A stretch of DNA of 34,067 nt from Hyphomonadaceae bacterium (GCA_014378995.1 JACMMP010000236.1:1-34067); one strand, 5' to 3'. Counted from the first letter of the stretch, positions 9,157 through 17,733 are shown. Translations and numbers: made by a program. Notes: generated by a model from the letters alone, not told the origin.

Positions 9157-10202
9157 GGGTTTGACTTCGCATGCGCCGCCATCAGCCGCATCAGCACGCC
9201 TTCCCGCAAGCCGCGATCGGCGACGCGGATGCGCTTGGCCGGCCAGACCCGCAGAACAGCGTCGATGATGGCCCCGCCCATCACCACCAGATCGGCGCGG
9301 TCGGGGCCGATGCAGCCGTTCGCGGCGCGCTCTTCGCGCGTTTGCGCGAGCAGCCTGGCGATCGTCGCGCGGCAATCGGCGACGTCGAACCACATGCCGT
9401 CAACGCGTGAGCGGGTGTAGCGCGGCAATTCCAGGAAAACGCCAGCAAGGCTCGTCACCGTGCCAGAGGTGCCGATAATGTCGCCGCGCCCTTCGGCGAA
9501 GGCGGCGCGCAAATGGTGCGCGTCCCCGACCGAAGCGATGACATCGGCAAGGCGCGAGACGACGCCTTCGTACCAGCCGGTCTTGTCGCCGCTCTCGGGC
9601 TCGGCTTCGTCCTCGGCTAATGTCACCACGCCGAGCGGGCAACTGCCCCAGGAAAGAATGGGCGGATCGAGGCTTGCGCCCAGCACCGCGGCCGGCTCGA
9701 CCCACGACATCTCAGTCGAGCCACCGCCGATATCGACGATCATTGCGTGATCGGTGCGCGGCTCCAACAGGCTGGCGCAGCCAAGTACGGAGAGCCGCGC
9801 CTCGTCCTCCGGCGAAATCACATCGAACTTGAGACCCAAATCGGTTTCGATGCGTTGCAGGAATATCTGGCCGTTCGAGGCCGCGCGGCACGCTTGCGTC
9901 GCCACGCACCCGACAGCGATCGGCGCGCGCGCTTCGATGCGTTGGGCGCAGGCGTGGAGCGCTTGGTAGGCGCGGGACATGGCGCCTTCGCTCAAGCGAC
10001 CCGTGTGCGCGAGCCCCTCTCCCAAACGCACGATGCGCGAGAAGCCATCTACGACGCGAAGGCTGCCGTCGGCGTTTTGCACCGCCATCAAGAGGCGGCA
10101 ATTGTTCGTGCCCAGATCGAGCGCGGCAAACACCGGCGGACGCGATCGCGGGCCCTGGCGCACGCCGCTCCGCGACGTTTGCGCCCGCCCTTCACTAACC
10201 AT
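9153..10202 (-). CDS. Ppx/GppA-family phosphatase (exopolyphosphatase / pppGpp phosphohydrolase type)
   Basis: A 349-residue member of the sugar kinase/Hsp70 actin-like fold. The phosphate-binding motif is AALDLGTNNCRLLMA, followed by IVDIGGGSTEMSW and IIGTSGTVTSLAGVFLEL. It contains only the two ribonuclease H-like domains and lacks the C-terminal HD domain of enterobacterial Ppx/GppA, as is usual in alphaproteobacteria. Whether it acts on polyphosphate or pppGpp is not decidable from sequence. ATG 10202 (MVSEGRAQTS) is preferred; an upstream GTG-type extension lacks conserved content. The first ~22 residues are Arg/Gln/Pro-rich and probably disordered. Coupled to rlmE by a 4-bp overlap. Confidence 0.9.
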   Translation of the reverse strand: MVSEGRAQTSRSGVRQGPRSRPPVFAALDLGTNNCRLLMAVQNADGSLRVVDGFSRIVRLGEGLAHTGRLSEGAMSRAYQALHACAQRIEARAPIAVGCVATQACRAASNGQIFLQRIETDLGLKFDVISPEDEARLSVLGCASLLEPRTDHAMIVDIGGGSTEMSWVEPAAVLGASLDPPILSWGSCPLGVVTLAEDEAEPESGDKTGWYEGVVSRLADVIASVGDAHHLRAAFAEGRGDIIGTSGTVTSLAGVFLELPRYTRSRVDGMWFDVADCRATIARLLAQTREERAANGCIGPDRADLVVMGGAIIDAVLRVWPAKRIRVADRGLREGVLMRLMAAHAKSNP

Positions 10203-10321
10203 GTTCAACGTTCCAGCGGAGCTTGGTCCGCAATTGCCATTTCGCCGGATAATGTAGCGAATTTGCCAGCGCGCGACACCCCGGCCCGCCTGAATTTCGC
10301 CTCGATCGGGCGCGCAGCAGC

Positions 10322-10350
10322 CCCGGAAACACACTTATTCGTGTGCCGGG
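10322..10350. other. Hairpin in the ppx/hspQ divergent region
   Basis: CCCGG-aaa-CACAC, loop TTATTC, GTGTG-CCGGG: a two-part stem with an AAA bulge. It lies between the divergent ppx/gppA and hspQ starts, just upstream of the putative hspQ promoter. It could be an operator-like dyad or part of a leader; no T-tract follows. Confidence 0.4.
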
Positions 10351-10358
10351 CTCCAATC

Positions 10359-10387
10359 CTTGTGACGAGCGTTACTCGTACATACGT
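10359..10387 (+). promoter_or_regulatory. Possible heat-shock (RpoH-like) promoter of hspQ
   Basis: CTTG at 10359-10362, an 18-bp spacer and CATACGT at 10381-10387. The alphaproteobacterial sigma-32 consensus is about CTTG - N17-18 - CYTATNT, so the -35 core and spacing fit and five of seven -10 positions agree. The spacer holds the small dyad ACGAG...CTCGT. A heat-shock promoter would suit the product, but the call rests on sequence resemblance only. Confidence 0.4.
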
Positions 10388-10427
10388 TACCTGTTGCGAA
10401 GGATGAGGAGGTAACAAGGAGGAGAAG

Positions 10428-10751
10428 ATGCAGGAAGCGAAATTCTCCATCGGCCAGGTGGTGCGCCACAAATTATTCCCGTTCCGGGGCGTCGTCTTCG
10501 ACGTCGATCCGGAATTCTCGAACTCGGAAGAATGGCTCGACGCCATTCCAGAGCCGGTGCGCCCCGACCGCAAACAGCCTTTCTACCATCTCTTCGCGGA
10601 AAATTCCGACAGCCATTACGTGGCCTACGTCTCCGAACAAAATCTCATTCCGGACGAAACCGGCGAGCCGATTGATCACCCCTCGATCGATCTCTTGTTC
10701 GATGAAACGGAAGACGGCGAATACAAGCTGCGGCCTGAAGCGCTTAACTAA
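10428..10751 (+). CDS. hspQ: Heat shock protein HspQ (YccV-like, hemimethylated-DNA-binding fold)
   Basis: A 107-residue protein: FSIGQVVRHKLFPFRGVVFD at the start, EWLDAIPEPVRPDRKQPFYH in the middle and SHYVAYVSEQNLIPDETGEP near the end, all hallmark stretches of HspQ/YccV. In E. coli HspQ promotes Lon-mediated proteolysis and was described as binding hemimethylated oriC. AAGGAGG at 10416-10422 is an excellent Shine-Dalgarno 5 bases from the ATG, and a second GAGGAGGT lies just upstream, suggesting strong translation. Single-gene unit with its own terminator. Confidence 0.95.
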   Translation: MQEAKFSIGQVVRHKLFPFRGVVFDVDPEFSNSEEWLDAIPEPVRPDRKQPFYHLFAENSDSHYVAYVSEQNLIPDETGEPIDHPSIDLLFDETEDGEYKLRPEALN

Positions 10752-10782
10752 GCGCCTGGGGACTACTCCCAAAACTGACTGG

Positions 10783-10816
10783 ATCGGCAGCTACTAGTCG
10801 GCTGCCGATTGTGTTT
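10783..10816 (+). terminator. Intrinsic terminator of hspQ
   Basis: Stem ATCGGCAGC (10783-10791) with GCTGCCGAT (10801-10809), a 9-base loop containing TACTAGT, then TTGTGTTTA. A perfect 9-bp stem followed by a T-rich run between two convergent genes. It may also stop the opposing ast-operon transcript. Confidence 0.8.
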
Positions 10817-10831
10817 AAAGCTCCCCGTCAG

Positions 10832-11218
10832 TCACTCGGACGCTCCAGAGCCTTCCACGAAGGTGTACGGATAGTGCGGGTGGCAAATACCGCGTAGCTG
10901 ATGGCAACTCGCGTCGAACCACATAGTTATGCGTGCGGATTGGGTCCCATCCATTCCGCGATATCGAGGCCCATTCTCCGTGTACAACACCGTGACCGGT
11001 TCGTAGGCCCAGGGCGCAGGACAGGGCCGAAAGCAAAGAAGAAAAGTATCTTTCTCGCGTTCAGGCTGCGTGTCGAACGGATAGACCTCCATCGTCATCA
11101 CCCTGCCGTGGGAATGTTCGGGTTGTGCGAGAACATCGCGTAGCGGATCGGAATGGCCACAAGACGCCATACCCAGCGCGCCTGCTACCAGCGCCGCAAT
11201 CCGCACCGTAGCAGTCAT
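10832..11218 (-). CDS. Small predicted lipoprotein at the end of the ast operon
   Basis: A 128-residue protein starting MTATVRIAALVAGALGMASC, a type II signal peptide with lipobox MASC; Cys20 would be lipidated. The mature part carries four more cysteines (LCFRPCPAPW and SCHQLRGICHP), enough for two disulfides in the periplasm. No family recognised. The ATG at 11218 overlaps the astB stop as ATGA, so it is translated as the last gene of the ast operon. A longer frame upstream is only astB read out of frame. Confidence 0.75.
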   Translation of the reverse strand: MTATVRIAALVAGALGMASCGHSDPLRDVLAQPEHSHGRVMTMEVYPFDTQPEREKDTFLLCFRPCPAPWAYEPVTVLYTENGPRYRGMDGTQSARITMWFDASCHQLRGICHPHYPYTFVEGSGASE

Positions 11219-12570
11219 TGTGGAACTCTCTGAAACGGGTAGAAGTCGCCGCAGAGCGGCAGGATGCGCGTCAACTCGTCGAGCGCAGCTTGCGTTTCGG
11301 TGACCAGCGCGGGGTCGCCGAGATCGGCGGGGGCTAGTTCTTCGCGGTAGTGCGTCGTGATCCAGGTTTCGAGCTTCGCGGCCAGCGCATCGTCCAGGAA
11401 AAAACCTTGCGCCGCCGCGGCGCGCTCGGCCGGCGTCATGACGATGCGCAGCCGCAGACACGCGGGGCCGCCGCCATTGCGCATGCTCTCGCGCACCTCG
11501 ACATATTCGACCTGCCCAATCGCGGCATTTGGCTGAGCGATCATTTCGGCGACAAACGAGGCGGTCCTGTTGTTCTCGCGCACCTCGCTCGGCGCGATCA
11601 GCGTCAGCGATCCGGCGCCCGGCAAGCGCACGAGCTGCGAGTTGAAGAGATAAGACGACACCGCATCATCTAGCCCGACCCGGTCTCGCGGCGCTTCCAC
11701 GAATGCCGGCTCAAAACCGCGCGCCGCTTCGCGAACACGCGTATAAAGCGCTGCGGTGTCGGCGAAAGCGTCCTGGTGATGGAACAGCACATGCTCGTGG
11801 GCGACGGCGACGACGTCATTGTGAAACGCGCCGGCATCGATGGCTTCGCTGCTCTGGCGCGCGAAGATGGCGCCGAATGAATCCAGTCCGTGGCGGCGCG
11901 CGAGCGCGTGGCACGCTTCGAGGGTCTGGCGCGCCGGGAAGCCGCCGCGGACCTCGCTGGCGGTGCGGCCATAAACGAAGATCTCGACGCCCGGCGCACC
12001 GGGCGACCCGGCAAGGCGCATGTGGTTTGCCGCGCCTTCATCGGAGAGGACACTGTGCGGCAACAAGGCCGGATGCACTGCAAAGCGCGCTTCGTCCGGC
12101 ATCAAGCGCCGCAAGGTGCGCTCGGTCTGTTCCGCTTCGAGGATGCGGTGGAGCATCGTCTGCAAATTGGCGACGGAGGCGTGCAGGCGCCCATCCGCGC
12201 AATCGGCGCTCGGCGAGATGGTCGCGGCGTTGGCGGCCCACATCGCCGACGACGCAAGCGCGGCGCGGCCAATCGTCGGCTCGCTGCGCCAAGCTTTCTC
12301 CCAGACTTCGCCGTCGCTGCCCGCAAAGCCAAGCGAACGCAGCCACTGGATGTTCGGGCGCTCGTGCGGCGGCAGCACGCCTTGCGCGAGCCCAAGCGAT
12401 CTCAGGCGCTGCATCTTCGCCAGCCCCTGCAGCGCCGCCTCGCGCGGGCGCGCGACGGTGTCGCGATTGCGCGCCGAGGCGAGGTTACCAACGGATAGGC
12501 CGGCATAATTGTGCGTCGGGCCGACGAGGCCGTCGAAATTGATCTCTTCGGCGGCGCTCTCAGCGCTCAT
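11215..12570 (-). CDS. astB: N-succinylarginine dihydrolase
   Basis: Second enzyme of the arginine succinyltransferase pathway: N2-succinylarginine to N2-succinylornithine, 2 NH3 and CO2. The 451 residues match the usual length (about 445). FDGLVGPTHNYAGLSVGN at the start is the family signature. The catalytic His region is NDVVAVAHEHVLFHHQDAF, and the catalytic Cys is in MRNGGGPACLRLR. Overlaps astD by 4 bp (ATGA) and the lipoprotein gene by 4 bp. Confidence 0.97.
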   Translation of the reverse strand: MSAESAAEEINFDGLVGPTHNYAGLSVGNLASARNRDTVARPREAALQGLAKMQRLRSLGLAQGVLPPHERPNIQWLRSLGFAGSDGEVWEKAWRSEPTIGRAALASSAMWAANAATISPSADCADGRLHASVANLQTMLHRILEAEQTERTLRRLMPDEARFAVHPALLPHSVLSDEGAANHMRLAGSPGAPGVEIFVYGRTASEVRGGFPARQTLEACHALARRHGLDSFGAIFARQSSEAIDAGAFHNDVVAVAHEHVLFHHQDAFADTAALYTRVREAARGFEPAFVEAPRDRVGLDDAVSSYLFNSQLVRLPGAGSLTLIAPSEVRENNRTASFVAEMIAQPNAAIGQVEYVEVRESMRNGGGPACLRLRIVMTPAERAAAAQGFFLDDALAAKLETWITTHYREELAPADLGDPALVTETQAALDELTRILPLCGDFYPFQRVPQ

Positions 12571-14015
12571 TGCGGCAATCCGGGCGCGGCAATGGGCGTC
12601 GCTTTCTCGGCGATTTGGGTCGCCACGGGATAGGCGACGTAATCGGCCGCATAATACGCGCTTGGCCGCAGCGAACCTGAAAGGCCCGGGCCGCCGAACG
12701 GCATGGCGCCGGAGGCGCCGGTGGTCGGCCGGTTCCAGTTCAGTACGCCGGCGCGCATTTCATTTTTTACGCGCGCCCACAATGCCGGATCGTCGCTGAT
12801 CAAGCCGCCGGCCAGGCCAAAGCGCGTGGCGTTGGCGACGTCGAGCGCGTGATCGAAATCGGCGACGCGATAGACCTGCAGCACCGGCCCGAACAATTCC
12901 TCATCCGGCGGCGTCAGCCCCGTCACGTCAATGATCGCAGGATGCACGATCGCGCCGTCGCGCTTCACCGGCACGATCGGCGTCGCGCCCATCGCCATGA
13001 GGCCCTGCTCGAATTTCACCGCGCGATCGGCGCTTTCGGCGCTCACCAGCGGGCCGAGGAAAGGCTCTGGCGTCTGCGTTGGGGGGCCAACGGAAATGCG
13101 CGGCGTCAGCGCGGCGAGCGCATCGATGATGGCGTTTCCCGCCGCGCCGTGCGGCACGATCAGCCGCCGCGCGCAGGAGCAACGTTGGCCGCTGGTGGCG
13201 AAGGCGGAATGAACGATGAGATTGGCGGCGGCCTCGGCATCCACCGGCGGCCAGACGATCAACGGATTGTTGCCGCCGAGTTCAAGCGCGAGCAACACGT
13301 CGGGCCGGCCGGCAAATTTCTTGTGAATGAAAGCGCCCGTGTGCGCCGACCCGGTGAAGAGCACGCCATTCAGCCCCTGAGCGTCGAGCAAAGCGGCGCC
13401 CGTCTCGCGCGCGCCTTGCAGCAGGTTGATCACGCCCGCGGGAAGGCCCGCCTCTTCCCAGGCTTCCATCATGAGCGCGCCGACGCCGGGCGTCAGTTCG
13501 CTCGGCTTGAACAGAACGACATTGCCGGCCAGCAGCGCCGGCACGATGTGGCCGTTCGGCAGATGGCCGGGAAAGTTAAACGGGCCGAACACGGCGAGCA
13601 CCCCGTGCGCGTGATGCGAGAGCGTCATCGCCCCGAACGGCGCCTTTTCTTCGCGAAAGCCGGCGCGCTCGGCTTGCGCACGGATCGAAATTTCGATCTT
13701 GCCGATCATCGCCTGGACCTCGCCTTTGGCGTCCCAGAGCGCCTTGCCCATTTCGCGGCTGATCGTTTTCGCGATCAATTCGGCGCGGCTCTCGATCGCT
13801 TTGGCGAAGGCGCGGGCGACGGCGATGCGCTGCTCGGCGGGCTTGCGCGACCATGCCGGGAACGCCAGCCGCGCGGCGGCCATCGCCTCGGCGACATCGT
13901 CAGCGGTTGCGGCGCGGCCGATCCAAACGGTGTCGCCAGTTGCGGGATCGTGTGACGCGAACCGCTCGCCGCCGCCTTCGCGCCAGGCGCCGCCAATGTG
14001 AAGTTCAGACCGCAT
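12567..14015 (-). CDS. astD: N-succinylglutamate 5-semialdehyde dehydrogenase
   Basis: NAD-dependent aldehyde dehydrogenase oxidising succinylglutamate semialdehyde to succinylglutamate in arginine breakdown. 482 residues. GPFNFPGHLPNGHIVPALLA is the AstD-type cofactor segment, VLLALELGGNNPLIV carries the general-base Glu, and FATSGQRCSCARRL carries the catalytic Cys. LELGGNNP, with NN, is characteristic of AstD among aldehyde dehydrogenases. It overlaps astA by 11 bp and astB by 4 bp. Confidence 0.96.
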   Translation of the reverse strand: MRSELHIGGAWREGGGERFASHDPATGDTVWIGRAATADDVAEAMAAARLAFPAWSRKPAEQRIAVARAFAKAIESRAELIAKTISREMGKALWDAKGEVQAMIGKIEISIRAQAERAGFREEKAPFGAMTLSHHAHGVLAVFGPFNFPGHLPNGHIVPALLAGNVVLFKPSELTPGVGALMMEAWEEAGLPAGVINLLQGARETGAALLDAQGLNGVLFTGSAHTGAFIHKKFAGRPDVLLALELGGNNPLIVWPPVDAEAAANLIVHSAFATSGQRCSCARRLIVPHGAAGNAIIDALAALTPRISVGPPTQTPEPFLGPLVSAESADRAVKFEQGLMAMGATPIVPVKRDGAIVHPAIIDVTGLTPPDEELFGPVLQVYRVADFDHALDVANATRFGLAGGLISDDPALWARVKNEMRAGVLNWNRPTTGASGAMPFGGPGLSGSLRPSAYYAADYVAYPVATQIAEKATPIAAPGLPQ

Positions 14016-15033
14016 CTTCCGTCCAGACCAGAGCTTCGTCTCCCGCCTCGAGGTTCAAGGCGGCCAGCACGCTTTCATCGACATTGGCGACGCCGTCGGA
14101 AATCACCACGCGCGCCGGGACGCAGCGAAAGCCGCTGATACGCGGCGTCGCCACCAATGCGCGCTTGGCATGCACCGCCTGCGCTGGAGGCTGAAGCACC
14201 ACACGGCGCGCTTCGCGGCCGGTGCGGATGGCGTCACGCGGCGCGCTCATGAGCGGCCCTGCGTCGAAGATGTCGACGACGTTGGAGAAGCTGAAACCTT
14301 CCCATTCCAGCAGCCGCCGCGCGCCCTCGCCATCCTTATGGCATTGGCCAATTACGGCCTGCGCGTCGGGCGGCAGCAAGTCCACATAGACCGGGTGCTG
14401 CGGCATGAGATCTAGGATGAATTGGTTATCGGTCGTGGCGCTGAGCTTGTCGGCGGCGCTGAAATCCATGCGAAAGAAGTGCCGCCCGACCGCTTCCCAG
14501 AATGGCGATACGCCGTCCGGTGAAACGACGCCGCGCAGTTCGGAGACGACACGGTTGCGGAAGCGCTCGGGCTGCGCCGCCATCAGCATGTAGCGCGACT
14601 GCGCCAGCGCGCGGCCAATGCCGTTGGCGCGATGCTCAGGGCGCACGAAGAGCGAGCCGACCTCGGTGCAACCGGTAAAATCGTTGACGCCGATCAGCAC
14701 GCCCATGTCGAAGCGCTGGTTCACGACCACAGAGGATTGAGCTTCGTTGATGAGACGGAAATTGAAGAAAGGCGGAGTTTGGCCAATGGTCGCCTTTACG
14801 CCTGCACAGCCGGCGAGCGCACCGCTTTCGATATCTTCGAGCGCAATGAAATAACGCTCAGCCCCTGCGGTGACGGCGTCCGAAGCAAAGCTTTGTTCGG
14901 AGAATTCGAGCTTTGCCGCCATGGCCGCATCGTCCAGCATCAAGCTGGTAAAGCCCGCGCCGGCGATTTCGCGCAGCTGCTTGAAGTCTTCGAGGTCGGC
15001 CGGGCCGGCGGCGCGCATGACATAGGCGCTCAT
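14005..15033 (-). CDS. astA: Arginine N-succinyltransferase
   Basis: First AST-pathway enzyme: succinyl-CoA plus L-arginine to N2-succinylarginine. 342 residues, GNAT-like fold. MRAAGPADLEDFKQLREIAG at the start, EVGSLFVRPEHRANGIGRAL (acyl-CoA binding loop), SELRGVVSPDGVSPFWEAVG and DLMPQHPVYVDLLP are standard AstA blocks. It appears as a single gene rather than the aruF/aruG pair of Pseudomonas. ATG at 15033 overlaps the M20 stop by 4 bp. Confidence 0.96.
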   Translation of the reverse strand: MSAYVMRAAGPADLEDFKQLREIAGAGFTSLMLDDAAMAAKLEFSEQSFASDAVTAGAERYFIALEDIESGALAGCAGVKATIGQTPPFFNFRLINEAQSSVVVNQRFDMGVLIGVNDFTGCTEVGSLFVRPEHRANGIGRALAQSRYMLMAAQPERFRNRVVSELRGVVSPDGVSPFWEAVGRHFFRMDFSAADKLSATTDNQFILDLMPQHPVYVDLLPPDAQAVIGQCHKDGEGARRLLEWEGFSFSNVVDIFDAGPLMSAPRDAIRTGREARRVVLQPPAQAVHAKRALVATPRISGFRCVPARVVISDGVANVDESVLAALNLEAGDEALVWTEDAV

Positions 15034-16292
15034 GAGCGCAGGCTCCCCACGTCGAACACGCCGCGTTCGAGGCCGGCCAAGAGCAAAAAGGAGAGCTTGG
15101 CGCGTTCGCTGAATGTCGACAGCAGGGCAAACTCTTGATCGCTATGCAGACCGCCGCCGCACGGGCCGAGCGTGTCGATGTTGGGACAGCCGGCGGCGGC
15201 CAGGTTGTTGCCTTCGCAGACGCCGCCCGACGCTTGGAATTTCAGATCGAGACCGAGCGCTTCGCCGGCGGTGCGGGTCCAGCTGACGATGGTGCGCTGC
15301 TGGTCGTTGAGCGGTTTAGGCGGACGGGTGATGCCGCCGTGCAGGTGCGCGCTAATGCCGTCGCGCGCGGCGGCGGCGGCGGCGATTCGGCGCGCTTCAG
15401 CTTCGCCCCAGGCAGCGCCCTCCGTATCGGGAGATCGAATATTGAAGCGCAGCACGGCGCGGTCCGGCACCACGTTTACGGCGCTGCCGCCGTCGATGGC
15501 GCCGACATTGACGGTGACGCCGTCGCGCTGGCCGTTGAGCGCATTGAGCGCGAGCGCGGCTTCGGCGGCGGCCAGCACGGCGCTGCGTCCATCATTGAAA
15601 GCGCGGCCGACATGGGCGGCGCGGCCTTTGAGGATCAGGCTGAAATTGCCCGAGCCCTTGCGTGCATCCACCAGGGCGCCGTCCGCGAGCGCAGGCTCGT
15701 AGGTCATGCCGAGATGAGCGCGTGCGCCCAATTCGGCGAGCAGCGGCGCGCTCGCCATCGAGCCCACTTCTTCGTCCGGGCTCAGCAGCACTTCGTAGCC
15801 AACGCGTTTAGCGCCCGGCGTCGCTTCGAAAGCTTGCAGCGCCGCGAGCATGACGGCGATGCCGCCCTTCATGTCGGCTGTGCCCGGCCCGCGCAGCATT
15901 GCGCCTTCGCGCCAAGGCTTCTGAAACGGATGCGCGGCGGGAAAAACGGTGTCGTAATGGCCGGTGAGCGCAACTTGAACCGGCGCCTCTGGGCGAACGC
16001 GAACGCGGATCGAGACTCCGTGTTCGATGTCGATCACCTCCCCGTCCGGCCGCACGCGCTGGCTTGGCTGGAGTTCAACCTCGGTCACCTCGCCCGGCAG
16101 CGCCGACGCCGCATCGAGCAACGGCGCGCGCATCAACTTTAGGCCTGCGAGTTCAAAAGAGCCCGAATTGATCGCGGACCAGGCTTCGGTCCGGGCCGCG
16201 AGGGCTTCGCCCTCTGCGTCCAGGCGCTCCAGAAACGGCTCGAAGCCGGCGCCCAGGCTGCGCGCCGGTGTTGCGGTTTGGTCGGCTGACAT
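15030..16292 (-). CDS. M20-family metallohydrolase heading the ast operon (possible AstE substitute)
   Basis: A 420-residue ArgE/DapE/CPG2-type zinc hydrolase. Metal ligands are visible in order: GHYDTVFP (His, Asp), GTADMKGG (bridging Asp), SPDEEVGS (catalytic Glu and Glu ligand), MTYEPA (Glu), and the C-terminal His in GGGLHSDQEFALL. The dimerisation lid lies at about residues 200-310. It is the first gene of the ast operon and no astE or astC is in the window. A deacylase of this family could hydrolyse succinylglutamate in place of AstE; that is inference from context. ATG 16292 is chosen over GTG 16313. Confidence 0.88.
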   Translation of the reverse strand: MSADQTATPARSLGAGFEPFLERLDAEGEALAARTEAWSAINSGSFELAGLKLMRAPLLDAASALPGEVTEVELQPSQRVRPDGEVIDIEHGVSIRVRVRPEAPVQVALTGHYDTVFPAAHPFQKPWREGAMLRGPGTADMKGGIAVMLAALQAFEATPGAKRVGYEVLLSPDEEVGSMASAPLLAELGARAHLGMTYEPALADGALVDARKGSGNFSLILKGRAAHVGRAFNDGRSAVLAAAEAALALNALNGQRDGVTVNVGAIDGGSAVNVVPDRAVLRFNIRSPDTEGAAWGEAEARRIAAAAAARDGISAHLHGGITRPPKPLNDQQRTIVSWTRTAGEALGLDLKFQASGGVCEGNNLAAAGCPNIDTLGPCGGGLHSDQEFALLSTFSERAKLSFLLLAGLERGVFDVGSLRS

Positions 16293-16340
16293 GGGGGCGG
16301 AAACTGCCCGCACGCCGCCGTTAAGTCCAGGCCAGCAGAC

Positions 16341-16373
16341 GCAAAACGGGCCCGGCTTGCGGCCGGGCCCGTT
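16341..16373 (-). terminator. Intrinsic terminator of the first OmpA gene
   Basis: Perfect 12-bp stem, AACGGGCCCGGC with GCCGGGCCCGTT, 5-base loop, and on the minus strand TTTTGC at the end. It lies 22 bp beyond the OmpA stop codon and just upstream of the ast operon start, so it insulates ast from the strong OmpA unit. Confidence 0.9.
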
Positions 16374-16394
16374 CTTCGTTTCGGCTTGCCGCGC

Positions 16395-17456
16395 TTAGCG
16401 GAAGCTGATCGTCACTGCGGTGCGGCGGTTGAGCGGTTCACGCACGCCGTCATTGGTCGGGCGAGCGAGATCCGTTTCACCGCGCGCCTGCGTCGTGAGC
16501 GCGCCGGCGGCCAGGCCACGCGCAACAAGCGCGTCGCGGACTACCGAAGCGCGGCGCTCCGACAGGGCTTCATTGTACGCCGGCGAACCCGACGTGTCCG
16601 TGTGGCCCACAACCACGACACCGCTGACGTTGCACTCGCGTGCGCGGTTCACGGCAGCGTCGATGGTTTCGAGCGCGGCTTGGTTCAGGTTCGAGCGATC
16701 CCATTCGAAGTACACGACGAAGTCCGACGTCGGGCAGGTCACCACGGGCGGCGTGACGACCGGCGGCTGCGTGTAGACGGGCGGCGGATCAGCCGCCGGC
16801 GGAGCGGCCGCGGCGCCGAAGGCAAAGCGCAAGCCGACGGTCACGGCCTGGTGCTCGTAGTCGTACTCAGACGAGTACGCGCCGCCGAACGTTTCCGACG
16901 CATCGACTTCAGGCGCCATGAAATAGCGATAGCCGATGTCGAGCATCGCATTTTCGCTCAGACGGATGCCTACGCCCGCCAAACCTTGATAGGCAAACAC
17001 TTCATCGGCTTGGCTGCCTGCGCCATCAATGCCGAGATCGACTTTGGCCCCGCCGGCGCCGACGCCGAGATAGGGCTGGAACGTGCCGCCACGGTTAAAG
17101 TCGTAGAACAGGTTGGCCATCAGAGCCCAGGTGTTCACGTCACCCTGGAATTCGCCGTCCGGCGGATCGGGGATGTTGGTCGGTCCCCACTGGTTGTTGC
17201 GGTAGGAGAGCTCGCCTTCCAAACGGAAGCCATTGCCGAAGCCATACCCCGCGCCGATAGCGCCGAGAAAGCCATCCTCCAGATCGGTGTTAAAATCACC
17301 AGTGTTGATCCCGTCGTCGAACTCACCGTCGAGTTCGCCGTCGATGCTCCAGCCGACATCGGCGCGCCCGTACCAACCTTCTGTTGCGTGCGCGACGCTC
17401 GATATTCCCGCCATCAGTACTGCGAGAGCGAGTGTGCGCATGAGTTTCTTCTTCAT
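16395..17456 (-). CDS. OmpA-family outer membrane protein, tandem copy 1
   Basis: A 353-residue protein: signal peptide MKKKLMRTLALAVLMAG...AHA (residues 1-24), an 8-strand OmpA-like beta-barrel (about 25-215, starting TEGWYGRADVGWS), a Pro/Val-rich linker, and a C-terminal peptidoglycan-binding OmpA domain (VYFEWDRSNLN..., GHTDTSGSPAYNEALSERRA, REPLNRRTAVTISFR). The conserved Asp in HTDTSGS and Arg in NRRT, which hold diaminopimelate, are present. ATG 17456 is placed after AAGGGGACAGCC. Its C-terminal domain is nearly identical to that of the neighbour at 17734-18765, whereas the barrels have diverged. Confidence 0.92.
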   Translation of the reverse strand: MKKKLMRTLALAVLMAGISSVAHATEGWYGRADVGWSIDGELDGEFDDGINTGDFNTDLEDGFLGAIGAGYGFGNGFRLEGELSYRNNQWGPTNIPDPPDGEFQGDVNTWALMANLFYDFNRGGTFQPYLGVGAGGAKVDLGIDGAGSQADEVFAYQGLAGVGIRLSENAMLDIGYRYFMAPEVDASETFGGAYSSEYDYEHQAVTVGLRFAFGAAAAPPAADPPPVYTQPPVVTPPVVTCPTSDFVVYFEWDRSNLNQAALETIDAAVNRARECNVSGVVVVGHTDTSGSPAYNEALSERRASVVRDALVARGLAAGALTTQARGETDLARPTNDGVREPLNRRTAVTISFR

Positions 17457-17674
17457 GGCTGTCCCCTTGAATTGTGTTGGCCCTGCTTGGCCGCCGTTTA
17501 AGGCTGTATGGAATGGTGGGCTTCCAATACCCCGCGGCAAGCGTCGGTAACCATTTTTCTCAAGTTTTCGAAAGGATTATTTTGGAATGGTGCGCGAACG
17601 CCGCGCCGGGGCCGGCGCAGTTCCCCCAACAGGATTGTGGCTTGGGCCAAGGGCGCTTCAGGCGAGAAAACGCA

Positions 17675-17708
17675 CAAACAAAAGGGCCCGGCTTTTGGCC
17701 GGGCCCTT
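17675..17708 (-). terminator. Intrinsic terminator of the second OmpA gene
   Basis: Stem AAGGGCCCGGC with GCCGGGCCCTT, 5-base loop, followed on the minus strand by TTTTGTTTGT. Same GGGCCCGGC core as the terminator at 16341-16373, so the terminator was probably duplicated along with the gene. Confidence 0.9.
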
Positions 17709-17733
17709 CATTCGTTTCTGCTGAAGCCTGGGC

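Noticed and set aside
8455-9393. An N-terminally extended rlmE beginning at 9393
   Set aside because: The first 79 residues are Arg-rich out-of-frame translation of the ppx/gppA 3' end; ATG 9156 with an ATGA overlap fits the family start.
10832-11461. A 209-residue version of the ast-operon lipoprotein
   Set aside because: The extra N-terminal part is astB read in another frame; the lipoprotein signal peptide begins at ATG 11218.
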